The notes beneath the pieces are model-generated. The model saw nothing but the letters and a program-made list of their open reading frames with translations, made no database searches and was not told where the DNA came from. From CAYNYI01 sp964401455 (GTDB lineage: Bacteria; Fibrobacterota; OXYB2-FULL-49-7; CAYNYI01), in assembly GCA_964401455.1 (NCBI GenBank), contig CAYNYI010000153.1, forward strand, positions 1-5,184: a DNA stretch of 5,184 nucleotides, written 5' to 3'. This document shows positions 1-5,051 of this stretch, piece by piece; within the stretch, counting starts at the first letter, position 1; each line of letters opens with the position of its first letter. Position numbers and translations under genes: made by a program.

Positions 1-512
1 CATTCCTACCAGGGAGCTCCTCCGTGGTACTCCTTTAAGGCAAGCTACAGACAGAAGTCCTCAAGCCATTCTTTCTCGGAATGAATAAATGCTTCCAGAC
101 CTTTTTTTATTTCCGGAAAGGCGTCTTCCGATCCACTAAATTCACGATACGCGGAATAAAGGGCTCTTTCCTTGATATCCCGTACCTTCAGAAAGTCAAC
201 ATTCCCCTCTCCGGTCTCGAAATCTGAAATTTCAAAATCGGGCAGCAGCCCCTTGTCTTTAATAGAATAAAGGTCTATGAGAAAAGGGTTGCCCGCGAAA
301 ACGCTGGTGGCTGAATAAGGGGCATTACCGAATCCTGAGGGGCCAAGCGGCAGCATCTGCCAGATTGAATTTCCTGATTTACTCAGAAAATCAATAAACC
401 GGAAAGATTCTTTACCGAGTGTGCCTATGCCCTGCCTTCCCGGCAGCGAAGTAGGATGCAGAAGGATACCGGCATATTTTTTTTCAGGATTCTGTTCAAG
501 GAGTTTAAGCAT
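1..512 (-). pseudogene. malQ: 4-alpha-glucanotransferase (amylomaltase, GH77), N-terminal part, crossed by two TAG codons and cut by the window edge
   Basis: MalQ moves maltosyl and longer glucan units between alpha-1,4-glucans in cytoplasmic maltodextrin and glycogen metabolism. Seen: residues 15-33 carry the family opening GILLHPTSLPG followed by GIGTLG. Residues 50-82 carry IWQMLPLGP, then GNAPYSATSVFAGNP and LIDL, which is the GH77 N-terminal signature. The ATG at 510-512 fits the family's N-terminus; an in-frame TGA lies just upstream (525-527) and no clear Shine-Dalgarno is visible. After residue 155 the frame meets TAG (45-47), yet it continues as LALKEYHGGAPW, a second TAG (6-8), then Glu and the first two bases of a probable Trp codon. 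Known of the family: this region reads roughly 'DYALF.ALKe..GGaPW.eW', so homology runs straight through both stops. Either this is a recently inactivated gene, or TAG is read as an amino acid, or the bases are wrong. Full-length enzymes are about 500 residues, so most of the gene lies outside. Divergent from the DUF1848 gene. Confidence 0.88.
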
Positions 513-516
513 AATT

Positions 517-522
517 AGTATA
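517..522 (-). promoter_or_regulatory. Candidate -10 element for malQ (TATACT), possibly leaderless
   Basis: TATACT on the minus strand matches the -10 consensus in five of six positions and lies only four bases before the malQ ATG. If it is used, transcription would begin at or next to the start codon. That would agree with the absence of a Shine-Dalgarno, giving a leaderless message. No good -35 is seen at 16-18 bp. The call is a weak inference from one hexamer in an AT-rich spacer. Confidence 0.25.
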
Positions 523-545
523 TTTCATTTAAGTTCGGATTTATT

Positions 546-553
546 CTGTACAG
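546..553. repeat. 8-bp perfect palindrome CTGTACAG in the divergent spacer
   Basis: CTGTACAG is self-complementary and lies in the middle of the 117-bp spacer between malQ and the DUF1848 gene. A second, shorter inverted repeat (GCATA, one base, TATGC) lies at 577-587. Either could be an operator, but such short palindromes also occur by chance and no matching second copy was seen in the window. Confidence 0.25.
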
Positions 554-615
554 TCATTCAATATCTGATTTTATTGGCATAATATGCAAGAGAAGAGTTT
601 ATATTCAGCATTTTC

Positions 616-620
616 CAAGG
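616..620 (+). promoter_or_regulatory. Ribosome binding site AAGGA deciding the GTG start of the DUF1848 gene
   Basis: AAGGA lies nine bases before GTG at 630-632. It supports the GTG start, which gives the family's exact N-terminus MIISASRRTDIP. Upstream, TATATT (600-605) is a possible -10 and TTGGCA (574-579) a possible -35, but their 20-bp spacing is too long for a standard promoter, so I do not call one. Confidence 0.6.
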
Positions 621-629
621 AAAATCCCG

Positions 630-1454
630 GTGATAATATCGGCCAGCCGCAGAACAGACATTCCCTGCTATCATACTAGCTGGTTCTTAAACCGCCTCCG
701 GGCGGGATACTGCCTGGTTAAAAATCCTTTCAACGGAAAATTCAGCAGGGTTTCTTTACTACCGGATGATGTTGACGCGCTCTTTTTCTGGACCAGGGAC
801 GCCTCCTCCATTCTTCCGCATATAAAATATTTAAAGGACCTGGGGCTGAATCCTTTTTTTTTATATACCATAACCGGATATCCAGGCTATCTCGAACCCG
901 GTTCCCCTTCCGTTCATTCTTCCATACGCATTGTAAAATCAATAAGCGAAATCCTCGGCCCGGAAAGAATAGCATGGAGATATGATCCGGTAATATTGGC
1001 AGAAAATACCGGACCTGAATTTCATAAAAAAAATTTCAGATTTATTTCCGGAAATCTGCAGGGGCACGTTTCACGGTGTATAATCAGCTTTCTTGATATA
1101 TACCGCAAGAATAAAACTTCCGCCGAGAAACTTGGATTGTCGGGTAAGGAAGATTTTTTGAAATCGTCTTCTCTTCTTCGCTTTTTTAAAAATGAATGCC
1201 TCTCAACGGGAATAACTCCCGGACTGTGCTGTGAGACAGATTTCTCAGAAACAGGCATAAAACGTTCCCCCTGCATAGACACCTCTTCAGCCGGGATAAA
1301 AGCCCCAAAAGACACCGGGCAGCGCCCCGAGTGTCTGTGCGGCAAAAGCAGGGATATCGGAGCCTATGACACGTGCCCGAGAGGATGCGTTTTTTGTTAT
1401 GCCTCCGGAAATAAAAAAATACGGCCATCCGATCCGAAATCCGAATATTTATAA
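630..1454 (+). CDS. DUF1848 family protein with C-terminal CxxxCxxC cluster motif
   Basis: DUF1848 proteins are uncharacterised cytoplasmic proteins, and the family's biochemical role is not established. Seen in 274 residues: the hallmark start MIISASRRTDIPCYH; GYCLVKNPFN (27-36); the VSLLPDDVDALFFWTRD stretch (41-57), where the family usually has FWTKNP; WRYDPVIL (116-123); CIISFLDIY (150-158); and the C-terminal segment QRPECLCGKSRDIGAYDTCP continuing to RGCVFCYA. That tail contains C249-x3-C253-x2-C256, the spacing of a radical-SAM-type 4Fe-4S site but located at the C-terminus, and further cysteines at 200, 201, 215, 235 and 237. Binding of an iron-sulfur cluster is inference from these cysteines. 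The length is near the family norm, and the ending DPKSEYL resembles family ends, so the gene looks intact. The GTG start has an AAGGA nine bases upstream. It is a lone plus-strand gene, divergent from malQ and convergent with the pcm-like gene. Confidence 0.9.
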   Translation: MIISASRRTDIPCYHTSWFLNRLRAGYCLVKNPFNGKFSRVSLLPDDVDALFFWTRDASSILPHIKYLKDLGLNPFFLYTITGYPGYLEPGSPSVHSSIRIVKSISEILGPERIAWRYDPVILAENTGPEFHKKNFRFISGNLQGHVSRCIISFLDIYRKNKTSAEKLGLSGKEDFLKSSSLLRFFKNECLSTGITPGLCCETDFSETGIKRSPCIDTSSAGIKAPKDTGQRPECLCGKSRDIGAYDTCPRGCVFCYASGNKKIRPSDPKSEYL

Positions 1455-1590
1455 CGAAAACAAAAAAAACAAACGCCTTAAAAAAATCCTTGAAGGCGCT
1501 CTTCGTCTTTTTGCAGAAAACGGCGGACATACCGCCATTTTAACTCACCGTAAAGAAGTCCGGAAGAAAGTAAAAGAATTTCTTTTATAA
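1366..1590 (+). CDS. Small basic ORF overlapping the end of the DUF1848 gene (doubtful)
   Basis: I do not recognise this 74-residue ORF. It starts inside the DUF1848 gene in another frame, so its first 29 or so codons may only be a shadow. An alternative ATG at 1399 has a purine-rich GAGAGGA 13 bases upstream, which is too far to be convincing. The part beyond 1454 looks more like coding sequence: after a Lys/Asn-rich stretch it reads RLKKILEGALRLFAENGGHTA and ends HRKEVRKKVKEFLL. The first of these resembles helix 1 of TetR-family DNA-binding domains, but the helix-turn-helix that should follow is absent in all three plus frames. It could be a remnant of a lost gene, a small basic protein, or chance. 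A GC-rich hairpin lies within it. Confidence 0.25.
   Translation: MTRAREDAFFVMPPEIKKYGHPIRNPNIYNENKKNKRLKKILEGALRLFAENGGHTAILTHRKEVRKKVKEFLL
1517..1541. terminator. Weak bidirectional hairpin between convergent genes
   Basis: GGCGG (1522-1526), loop ACATA and CCGCC (1532-1536) form a five-pair GC stem. It is flanked by AAAA (1517-1520) and TTTT (1538-1541), so it has an A-tract, stem and T-tract on both strands. It sits between the converging DUF1848 and pcm-like genes, where a shared terminator is expected. The T-tract is only four bases and the hairpin lies inside the doubtful small ORF, so strength and use are uncertain. Confidence 0.4.
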
Positions 1591-1595
1591 TAAGA

Positions 1596-2264
1596 CTAAA
1601 AAATAAGCGGTACAAATACATACTGCTCTTCGCTTTTTGTTTTTATTATCTCTGCTCCTCTTTTTTCAATTTTTATAAGTGGTCCCCGCCTTTGCGGACA
1701 CACCAGAACCCCTCCGTCTTCAAGATTTTTAAGAGCGAATTTTTCAATTCTTTCTTCCTCGCTTTCCCGGATACCGGCAGAAAAAATTATTCTGTCAAAT
1801 AGAGCGGGGATTTGCTCTTCTTTGCTCAGAATATCAGAAGGTATTATTCTGACCCTGCAACGGAATTCTATCCCGTTTTCCTCAAAATGGCTTTTAAGTG
1901 ACTCAATGTTTCTTTCAGCTTTTTCAGCAAGCTCCGGTATAATCTCCGCTGCTGTAACCTCTCCCGGATAAACCATAAATCCGGTTACGGCGGCATTCCA
2001 GCCGCTGCCGGCCCCGATTTCAAGAACTGAACTGCCGGAACTCAATGCGGCAAACCGCAGAATAGCGGCTACAGTTGAAGGCTGGGATATTGTCTGCCCT
2101 TCGCCGATGGGGATAGCGGAATCCGCATATGGCGACTCATCAATAAAAAAGCGCCGGTCTGCCTTTTTCATGGCATCCAGGATATAATCAACTGTTTCCC
2201 CCTGCTCTATAGGGAAATTACTGTTTTCAAGATATGTCCGGACACTTTCAAGCATTGATTTCAT
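1596..2264 (-). CDS. pcm: Protein-L-isoaspartate O-methyltransferase family protein
   Basis: PCMT enzymes transfer a methyl group from S-adenosylmethionine to isoaspartyl residues in aged proteins, starting their repair in the cytoplasm. Seen in 222 residues: IPIGEGQTISQPSTVA (51-66), the PCMT hallmark segment; VLEIGAGSGWNAAV (80-93), SAM-binding motif I; FDRIIFSAG (156-164) for motif II; LEDGGVLVCP (181-190) for motif III; and the usual C-terminal ending YVFVPL. The stretch after motif III differs from the usual family pattern, so substrate choice could differ from classical Pcm. The first ATG (2262-2264) has AAAGGA eight bases upstream; a second ATG at codon 4 lacks this. The start overlaps the DUF72 stop by 17 bp, which suggests translational coupling. 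It is the last gene of the minus-strand cluster. It ends with TAG at the family's natural C-terminus, evidence that TAG normally stops translation here. Confidence 0.88.
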   Translation of the reverse strand: MKSMLESVRTYLENSNFPIEQGETVDYILDAMKKADRRFFIDESPYADSAIPIGEGQTISQPSTVAAILRFAALSSGSSVLEIGAGSGWNAAVTGFMVYPGEVTAAEIIPELAEKAERNIESLKSHFEENGIEFRCRVRIIPSDILSKEEQIPALFDRIIFSAGIRESEEERIEKFALKNLEDGGVLVCPQRRGPLIKIEKRGAEIIKTKSEEQYVFVPLIF

Positions 2265-2976
2265 TTAATTTTTCCTTTAATTCAAGAGCGTTCGCCGGAG
2301 CATAAGCCTTATAATCATTATTAAAGAAAGTGAATACGTTTAAAGCTCCGCTTTTTTTTATTCTGCCGCACCAATCTGAAATTTCATTCGGATTGTACGG
2401 TGTTTTATAGTTGTCTCCGTGAAAACGGATATAAACTGTATCAGCCGTCTTTATTAAACTATCAGGCATATCGAGTCCGCTGACTGAACAAAAAACGGCA
2501 TTCTCATTTAAAAACAATGAATGTGTTTTTTCATTCCACCATGAGGGATCTCTGAATTCTATAATATTAATCACACTTTTATCTAATAGCGAAACTAATC
2601 CGGCAAGTTTCTCTGTATTCGGAGGTGTACATTTAAAGAAAGGGGGAAGCTGAAAAAGGAAGCATGCGGCTTTGCCGCGAAGCACTTCTCTGGCCCCATA
2701 AAAGCGCTTCAAAGGCTCTGCGACATCTTTAAGCTTCTTGAGGTGTGTAATATAGCGAGGCGCCTTCAGGGAGAATATAAAACGACGGGGTGTTTTATTA
2801 TACCAGCTTTTAAGGGTCTTAACAGACGGTGAACGATAATGAGTGTAATTCACTTCAACGGCATTAAACCTGCTGCTGTAAAATTCCAGCTGTTTTGCAA
2901 CAGCTAACTTCTCAGGATAAAACTTTTTACGCCAATGCCGATAATTCCAGCCGGATGTACCTGAAAATATTTCCAT
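2248..2976 (-). CDS. DUF72 (YecE-like) TIM-barrel family protein
   Basis: DUF72 proteins are small soluble proteins of unknown function with a TIM-barrel fold. Seen in 242 residues: the start FSGTSGWNYRHWRKKFYP (4-21); FNAVEVNYTHYRSPS (37-51); FIFSLKAPRYITH (66-78); FQLPPFF (108-114); IIEFRDPSWW (138-147); VYIRFHGDNY (181-190); and VFTFFNNDYKAYAPANA (214-230). All are family blocks in the right order, and the length is normal. The ATG at 2974-2976 puts GTSGW in its usual place, but only a run of nine A lies before it and no Shine-Dalgarno is visible. It starts 27 bases after the last sense codon of the sensor gene (24-bp gap), so coupling to upstream translation is likely. It is followed by the overlapping pcm-like gene. 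No enzymatic activity can be assigned. Confidence 0.9.
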   Translation of the reverse strand: MEIFSGTSGWNYRHWRKKFYPEKLAVAKQLEFYSSRFNAVEVNYTHYRSPSVKTLKSWYNKTPRRFIFSLKAPRYITHLKKLKDVAEPLKRFYGAREVLRGKAACFLFQLPPFFKCTPPNTEKLAGLVSLLDKSVINIIEFRDPSWWNEKTHSLFLNENAVFCSVSGLDMPDSLIKTADTVYIRFHGDNYKTPYNPNEISDWCGRIKKSGALNVFTFFNNDYKAYAPANALELKEKLNEINA

Positions 2977-3000
2977 AATTTTTTTTTAATGAATATACTG

Positions 3001-4308
3001 TCAAATTCCCTCACATTTAGAAGATTTACCTTTATCGCCAATCATAGAAGAGAATACATCGAGAAGATTTCCGCAATTTTGAGTGCGTGTAATTTCAGTC
3101 TTTTCCGGACGGCCTTTAAAAATCCACTCCACCAGAGACCTTCCGGTCTCATTACAATGATATAGATTCAGAAAATCGCAATCTTCCCTGCATAAATATT
3201 TGATCTGCGAAAGGAACAATCCTTGCTGAACAAGAGATTCTATAAAAACTGATGAGGCCGCGGTGTCGGCCGCGGCTATTATGACCGAAAGAGCCTGAAT
3301 CTGATATCTTGAAACATCAAAATCCTTTATGTGCCTGAAAACGGACGCGAGCAGGTCGGTCCCGCCTCCTCCGTACTGTTGGTCAATATTGGATATGTGA
3401 GCCATATATGAAAAACGCCCCGGCATGGTTACAAGCAGCGCCGTGCAGGTCGAAACTCCATGAGTATATATTATTCCGCAGCTGTCTATTCTGCGAAACT
3501 CATCCATGTCCACTTCGGTGGTGCAGTTTTTCGGACAACTCCACTCAGAAGCACTCTCAACGGGAAAAGAAGATTTTTCCAGAAGAGCGGCCGCGTATTT
3601 TCGACTGTTATTTCTAAAAAAACCCGTAAGGACCTCCGCTTTATTTATTTTAGCGATCAGCAACCACTCGCTTCCGGAAACAGGACAAACACGGAAAGAG
3701 CTGAGTACTTGATTTCCCCGGTAATCAACGACGCATTTACGCCCTTCACCCAGGCGGAATTTATCTTCAATATTTTCTGCTGAAAGCCTTTTCTTAAGAA
3801 TTGTTGAATTGGGATGGAACCGTGAGTCAGTAAGCATAAATCTACTGCGGTTAACAAGTATAACTTCACCGGTTAAGGAGTTTTTCATTGCCCCGCTGAA
3901 CATCCTGTTGATTTTATTTGTTGAATACTGAAGAGCAAACCATCCGTAGAGTTCACCCTTTCTGAGTACCGGCTGCAGAAAAAAAGCTGAAGGCTCCCCG
4001 GAAACATCATAATACTGAAAGTCCACAAATGACTCACCGGGTTTTTCTTTAAGTTTTTGCGAAAGCGAAGTGTTTTTAAACTCGGAGGAAAAAATATTTT
4101 TGTGATAATCCGCCTGCTTTCTTATGGTATGGAAAACCTCACCCTCGATATTAATGCAGAGGATATCATAAAAGTCCAGATATTTCATCAAATAGCGGTA
4201 TTTAACCTCTTCTTTCATCCGGTTAACGGCAAGAGCCACCTCTTTGGGGGGTATTGAACGCTTACCGAGATTGTAATAGCGATTTTTAATGCTGAAGAAA
4301 TCAAGCAT
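3001..4308 (-). CDS. Double-Cache sensor protein with CheD-like C-terminal domain (main ORF, probably only part of a frameshifted gene)
   Basis: This ORF has 435 residues from ATG 4306-4308. Residues of about 1-225 resemble an extracytoplasmic dCache ligand-binding domain: a helical start, FYDILCINIEGEVFHTI (46-62), ADYHKNIF, a central SAFFLQPVLRKGELYGWFALQYS segment in two parts (108-129), TGEVILVNRSRFMLTDSRF (146-164) and VDYRGNQVLSSF (194-205). Residues of about 267-395 resemble a CheD-like fold. T282, C288 and H304 are spaced close to the Thr-Cys-His triad of CheD glutamine deamidases (Cys-His is one shorter), and HCNETGRSL (384-392) sits where CheD has its GG..GR loop. No transmembrane segment is seen. 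The ATG has only a distant GGA. The same frame stays open to a TGA at 4405-4407, and the extra 32 codons (ending AKALTAHLSAIKKKAEEIG and SDSL) look like coiled coil continuous with the domain. The true N-terminus is therefore probably the signal-peptide ORF upstream, joined by a -1 shift. Cysteine-rich tail. The CheD-like call is motif-level inference. Confidence 0.75.
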   Translation of the reverse strand: MLDFFSIKNRYYNLGKRSIPPKEVALAVNRMKEEVKYRYLMKYLDFYDILCINIEGEVFHTIRKQADYHKNIFSSEFKNTSLSQKLKEKPGESFVDFQYYDVSGEPSAFFLQPVLRKGELYGWFALQYSTNKINRMFSGAMKNSLTGEVILVNRSRFMLTDSRFHPNSTILKKRLSAENIEDKFRLGEGRKCVVDYRGNQVLSSFRVCPVSGSEWLLIAKINKAEVLTGFFRNNSRKYAAALLEKSSFPVESASEWSCPKNCTTEVDMDEFRRIDSCGIIYTHGVSTCTALLVTMPGRFSYMAHISNIDQQYGGGGTDLLASVFRHIKDFDVSRYQIQALSVIIAAADTAASSVFIESLVQQGLFLSQIKYLCREDCDFLNLYHCNETGRSLVEWIFKGRPEKTEITRTQNCGNLLDVFSSMIGDKGKSSKCEGI

Positions 4309-4364
4309 AAGAGAATCGGATCCAATTTCTTCGGCTTTCTTTTTTATTGCGGATAAGTGGGCTG

Positions 4365-4511
4365 TTAGCGCCTTTGCTTTTTTTTCCTTAATGAGTCCAG
4401 TTTTTCATACGCAGCCGAAACAGGATCCGAAGGATTACTGCTTTCCCGAACAGAACAGAAAAGAAGAAAACAAAAAAACGGGACTAAAAGCATTCGCAAA
4501 GAAAAACACAT
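4365..4511 (-). CDS. Signal-peptide leader ORF, probable 5' part of the frameshifted sensor lipoprotein gene
   Basis: This 48-codon ORF begins with ATG (4509-4511), nine bases after the stop of the DtxR-type gene, with GAGTGAT as a plausible Shine-Dalgarno. It encodes R6, then a hydrophobic core MLLVPFFCFLLF, then C19 followed by SVRESSNPSDP, a polar linker, and AAYEKLDSLRKKK. That is the layout of a lipoprotein signal peptide with a tether. The lipobox would be LLFC; Phe at -1 is atypical, although spirochaetal lipoboxes are relaxed. A non-lipidated signal peptide or N-terminal anchor is the alternative. In frame it adds QRR and stops at TAA (4365-4367). At codons 43-45 it crosses eight A; a -1 shift there leads directly into the 32-codon upstream extension of the sensor ORF, giving about 503 residues. 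As a stand-alone product it would be an unlikely short peptide. Confidence 0.65.
   Translation of the reverse strand: MCFSLRMLLVPFFCFLLFCSVRESSNPSDPVSAAYEKLDSLRKKKQRR
4377..4385 (-). other. A8 run with slippery heptamer A AAA AAG (candidate -1 frameshift or slippage site)
   Basis: On the coding strand GG is followed by eight A, then GC. In the leader frame the codons are AGG AAA AAA AAG CAA, so the last seven bases of AAAAAAG fall in the X XXY YYZ phase of the dnaX-type heptamer. A -1 shift gives AGG AAA AAA AAG GCA AAG GCG, entering the sensor frame; one extra A would have the same effect. AAGG lies directly before the run, closer than the spacing known to stimulate -1 shifting. Only a weak GGC...GCC stem (three pairs) follows, so no strong stimulator is visible. 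Confidence 0.55.
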
Positions 4512-4520
4512 AAAATATAA

Positions 4521-4931
4521 TCACTCTAGTGAGGACTTAACCTTTTCAAGCAGTACCTTATCCTGAAGAAGATGCTTTGTGAGAGACTCCAGTTTCTCAG
4601 CGGTTTCCGCGCCGAGGACATGCTCCATTCCGCATGCGGTCTTTTCAGCCTCGCTTTCACTAATTCCAAGAATTTTTTCCAGAAACCTTTTAAGAACTCC
4701 GTGTCGGGAAGAAATAACCTCAGCCCTTTTTACCCCCCTGTCAGTAAGAGTTATAAATCCGTAGGGCTTATAGTTTACATATCCCTGATCGTTAAGAGTT
4801 TTAAGCGCGGCGGTAACCGAAGAACTTTTTACATTAAGCCGCGAACTGATTTGCTTGGTTCTCGCTACTCCGTTCTCTCTCGAGATCTCCAAAACCGCTT
4901 CAAGATAATCTTCAAGACTGGATGAAAGCAC
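4521..4931 (-). CDS. DtxR/MntR-family metal-dependent transcriptional repressor (two-domain form)
   Basis: This family binds Mn(II) or Fe(II) and represses metal uptake or related genes. Seen in 136 residues: an N-terminal winged helix (about 1-65) with LEDYLEAV at its start, the recognition region RLNVKSSSVTAALKTL (31-46) and the wing GFITLTDRG (58-66), then a helical dimerisation domain with RHGVLKRFL (76-84) and ACGMEHVLG (99-107). The C-terminal SH3-like domain of DtxR/IdeR is absent, as in MntR. Putative metal ligands are D8, E11, H77, C100, E103 and H104. D8 is MntR-like while C100 matches DtxR C102, so the metal cannot be read with confidence. The start is GTG (4929-4931), giving the usual family N-terminus, but the nearest purine-rich site (AGAGG) is 15 bases upstream, which is far. 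It follows the RND gene by 103 bp and precedes the leader ORF by 9 bp, so it probably heads or belongs to the operon and may control it. Confidence 0.88.
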   Translation of the reverse strand: MLSSSLEDYLEAVLEISRENGVARTKQISSRLNVKSSSVTAALKTLNDQGYVNYKPYGFITLTDRGVKRAEVISSRHGVLKRFLEKILGISESEAEKTACGMEHVLGAETAEKLESLTKHLLQDKVLLEKVKSSLE

Positions 4932-5034
4932 CGTATCGATATGAAACCTCTTAAATTCCGGGTGTATGAGAAAAAAAATTAAACAGCCACGCAGCCGGTC
5001 TATTCATTAAAATAACTCAAGAAAAGCCGAAAAA
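4932..5034. other. 103-bp spacer between RND gene and DtxR-type gene
   Basis: On the minus strand this holds a direct repeat GGCTG-CGT-GGCTG, then TTTAA and eight T (4971-4978), and a perfect palindrome TATCGATA (4934-4941) just before the GTG. A promoter for the repressor operon is expected here, but no -35/-10 pair with good spacing stands out (TTGAGT at 5014-5019 lacks a partner). I see no recognisable DtxR or MntR operator. Confidence 0.3.
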
Positions 5035-5051
5035 TCAATCCCTGTTTTTCG
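5028..5051. repeat. 7-bp perfect inverted repeat spanning the RND stop codon
   Basis: CGAAAAA (5028-5034) and TTTTTCG (5045-5051) are complementary around a ten-base loop that includes the TGA. The stem is mostly A-U pairs, and a looser CTTTTC run follows on the minus strand. It might act as a weak terminator for the RND gene, but the pairing is weak and chance is possible. Confidence 0.25.

Noticed and set aside
671..1530. Minus-strand open frames opposite the DUF1848 gene (671-871, 742-975, 1022-1345, 1186-1530)
   Set aside because: No family motifs; they mirror a gene with clear family signatures on the plus strand and have no credible starts.
1571..1590. AT-only inverted repeat TAAAAGAA / TTCTTTTA after the small ORF as a terminator
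   Set aside because: Arms with almost no GC and a one-base centre would not form a stable terminator hairpin.
1596..1598. General reassignment of TAG in this genome
   Set aside because: The pcm-like gene ends with TAG exactly at the family's usual C-terminus, so TAG acts as a stop here; only a selective or leaky reading remains possible for malQ.
3408..4513. Plus-strand and alternate-frame ORFs over the sensor gene and its leader (3408-3617, 3460-3783, 3506-3712, 3657-3869, 4057-4257, 4289-4513)
   Set aside because: Shadows of the minus-strand sensor and leader frames, without recognisable domains or ribosome binding sites.
4572..4925. Plus-strand ORFs opposite the DtxR-type gene (4572-4925, 4579-4764)
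   Set aside because: The opposite strand encodes a clear DtxR-family protein with all ligand positions; these frames show no motifs.
4932..4955. ATC start for the DtxR-type gene, placed six bases after AGAGG
   Set aside because: The spacing is attractive, but ATC is an extremely rare start and the GTG gives the normal family N-terminus.
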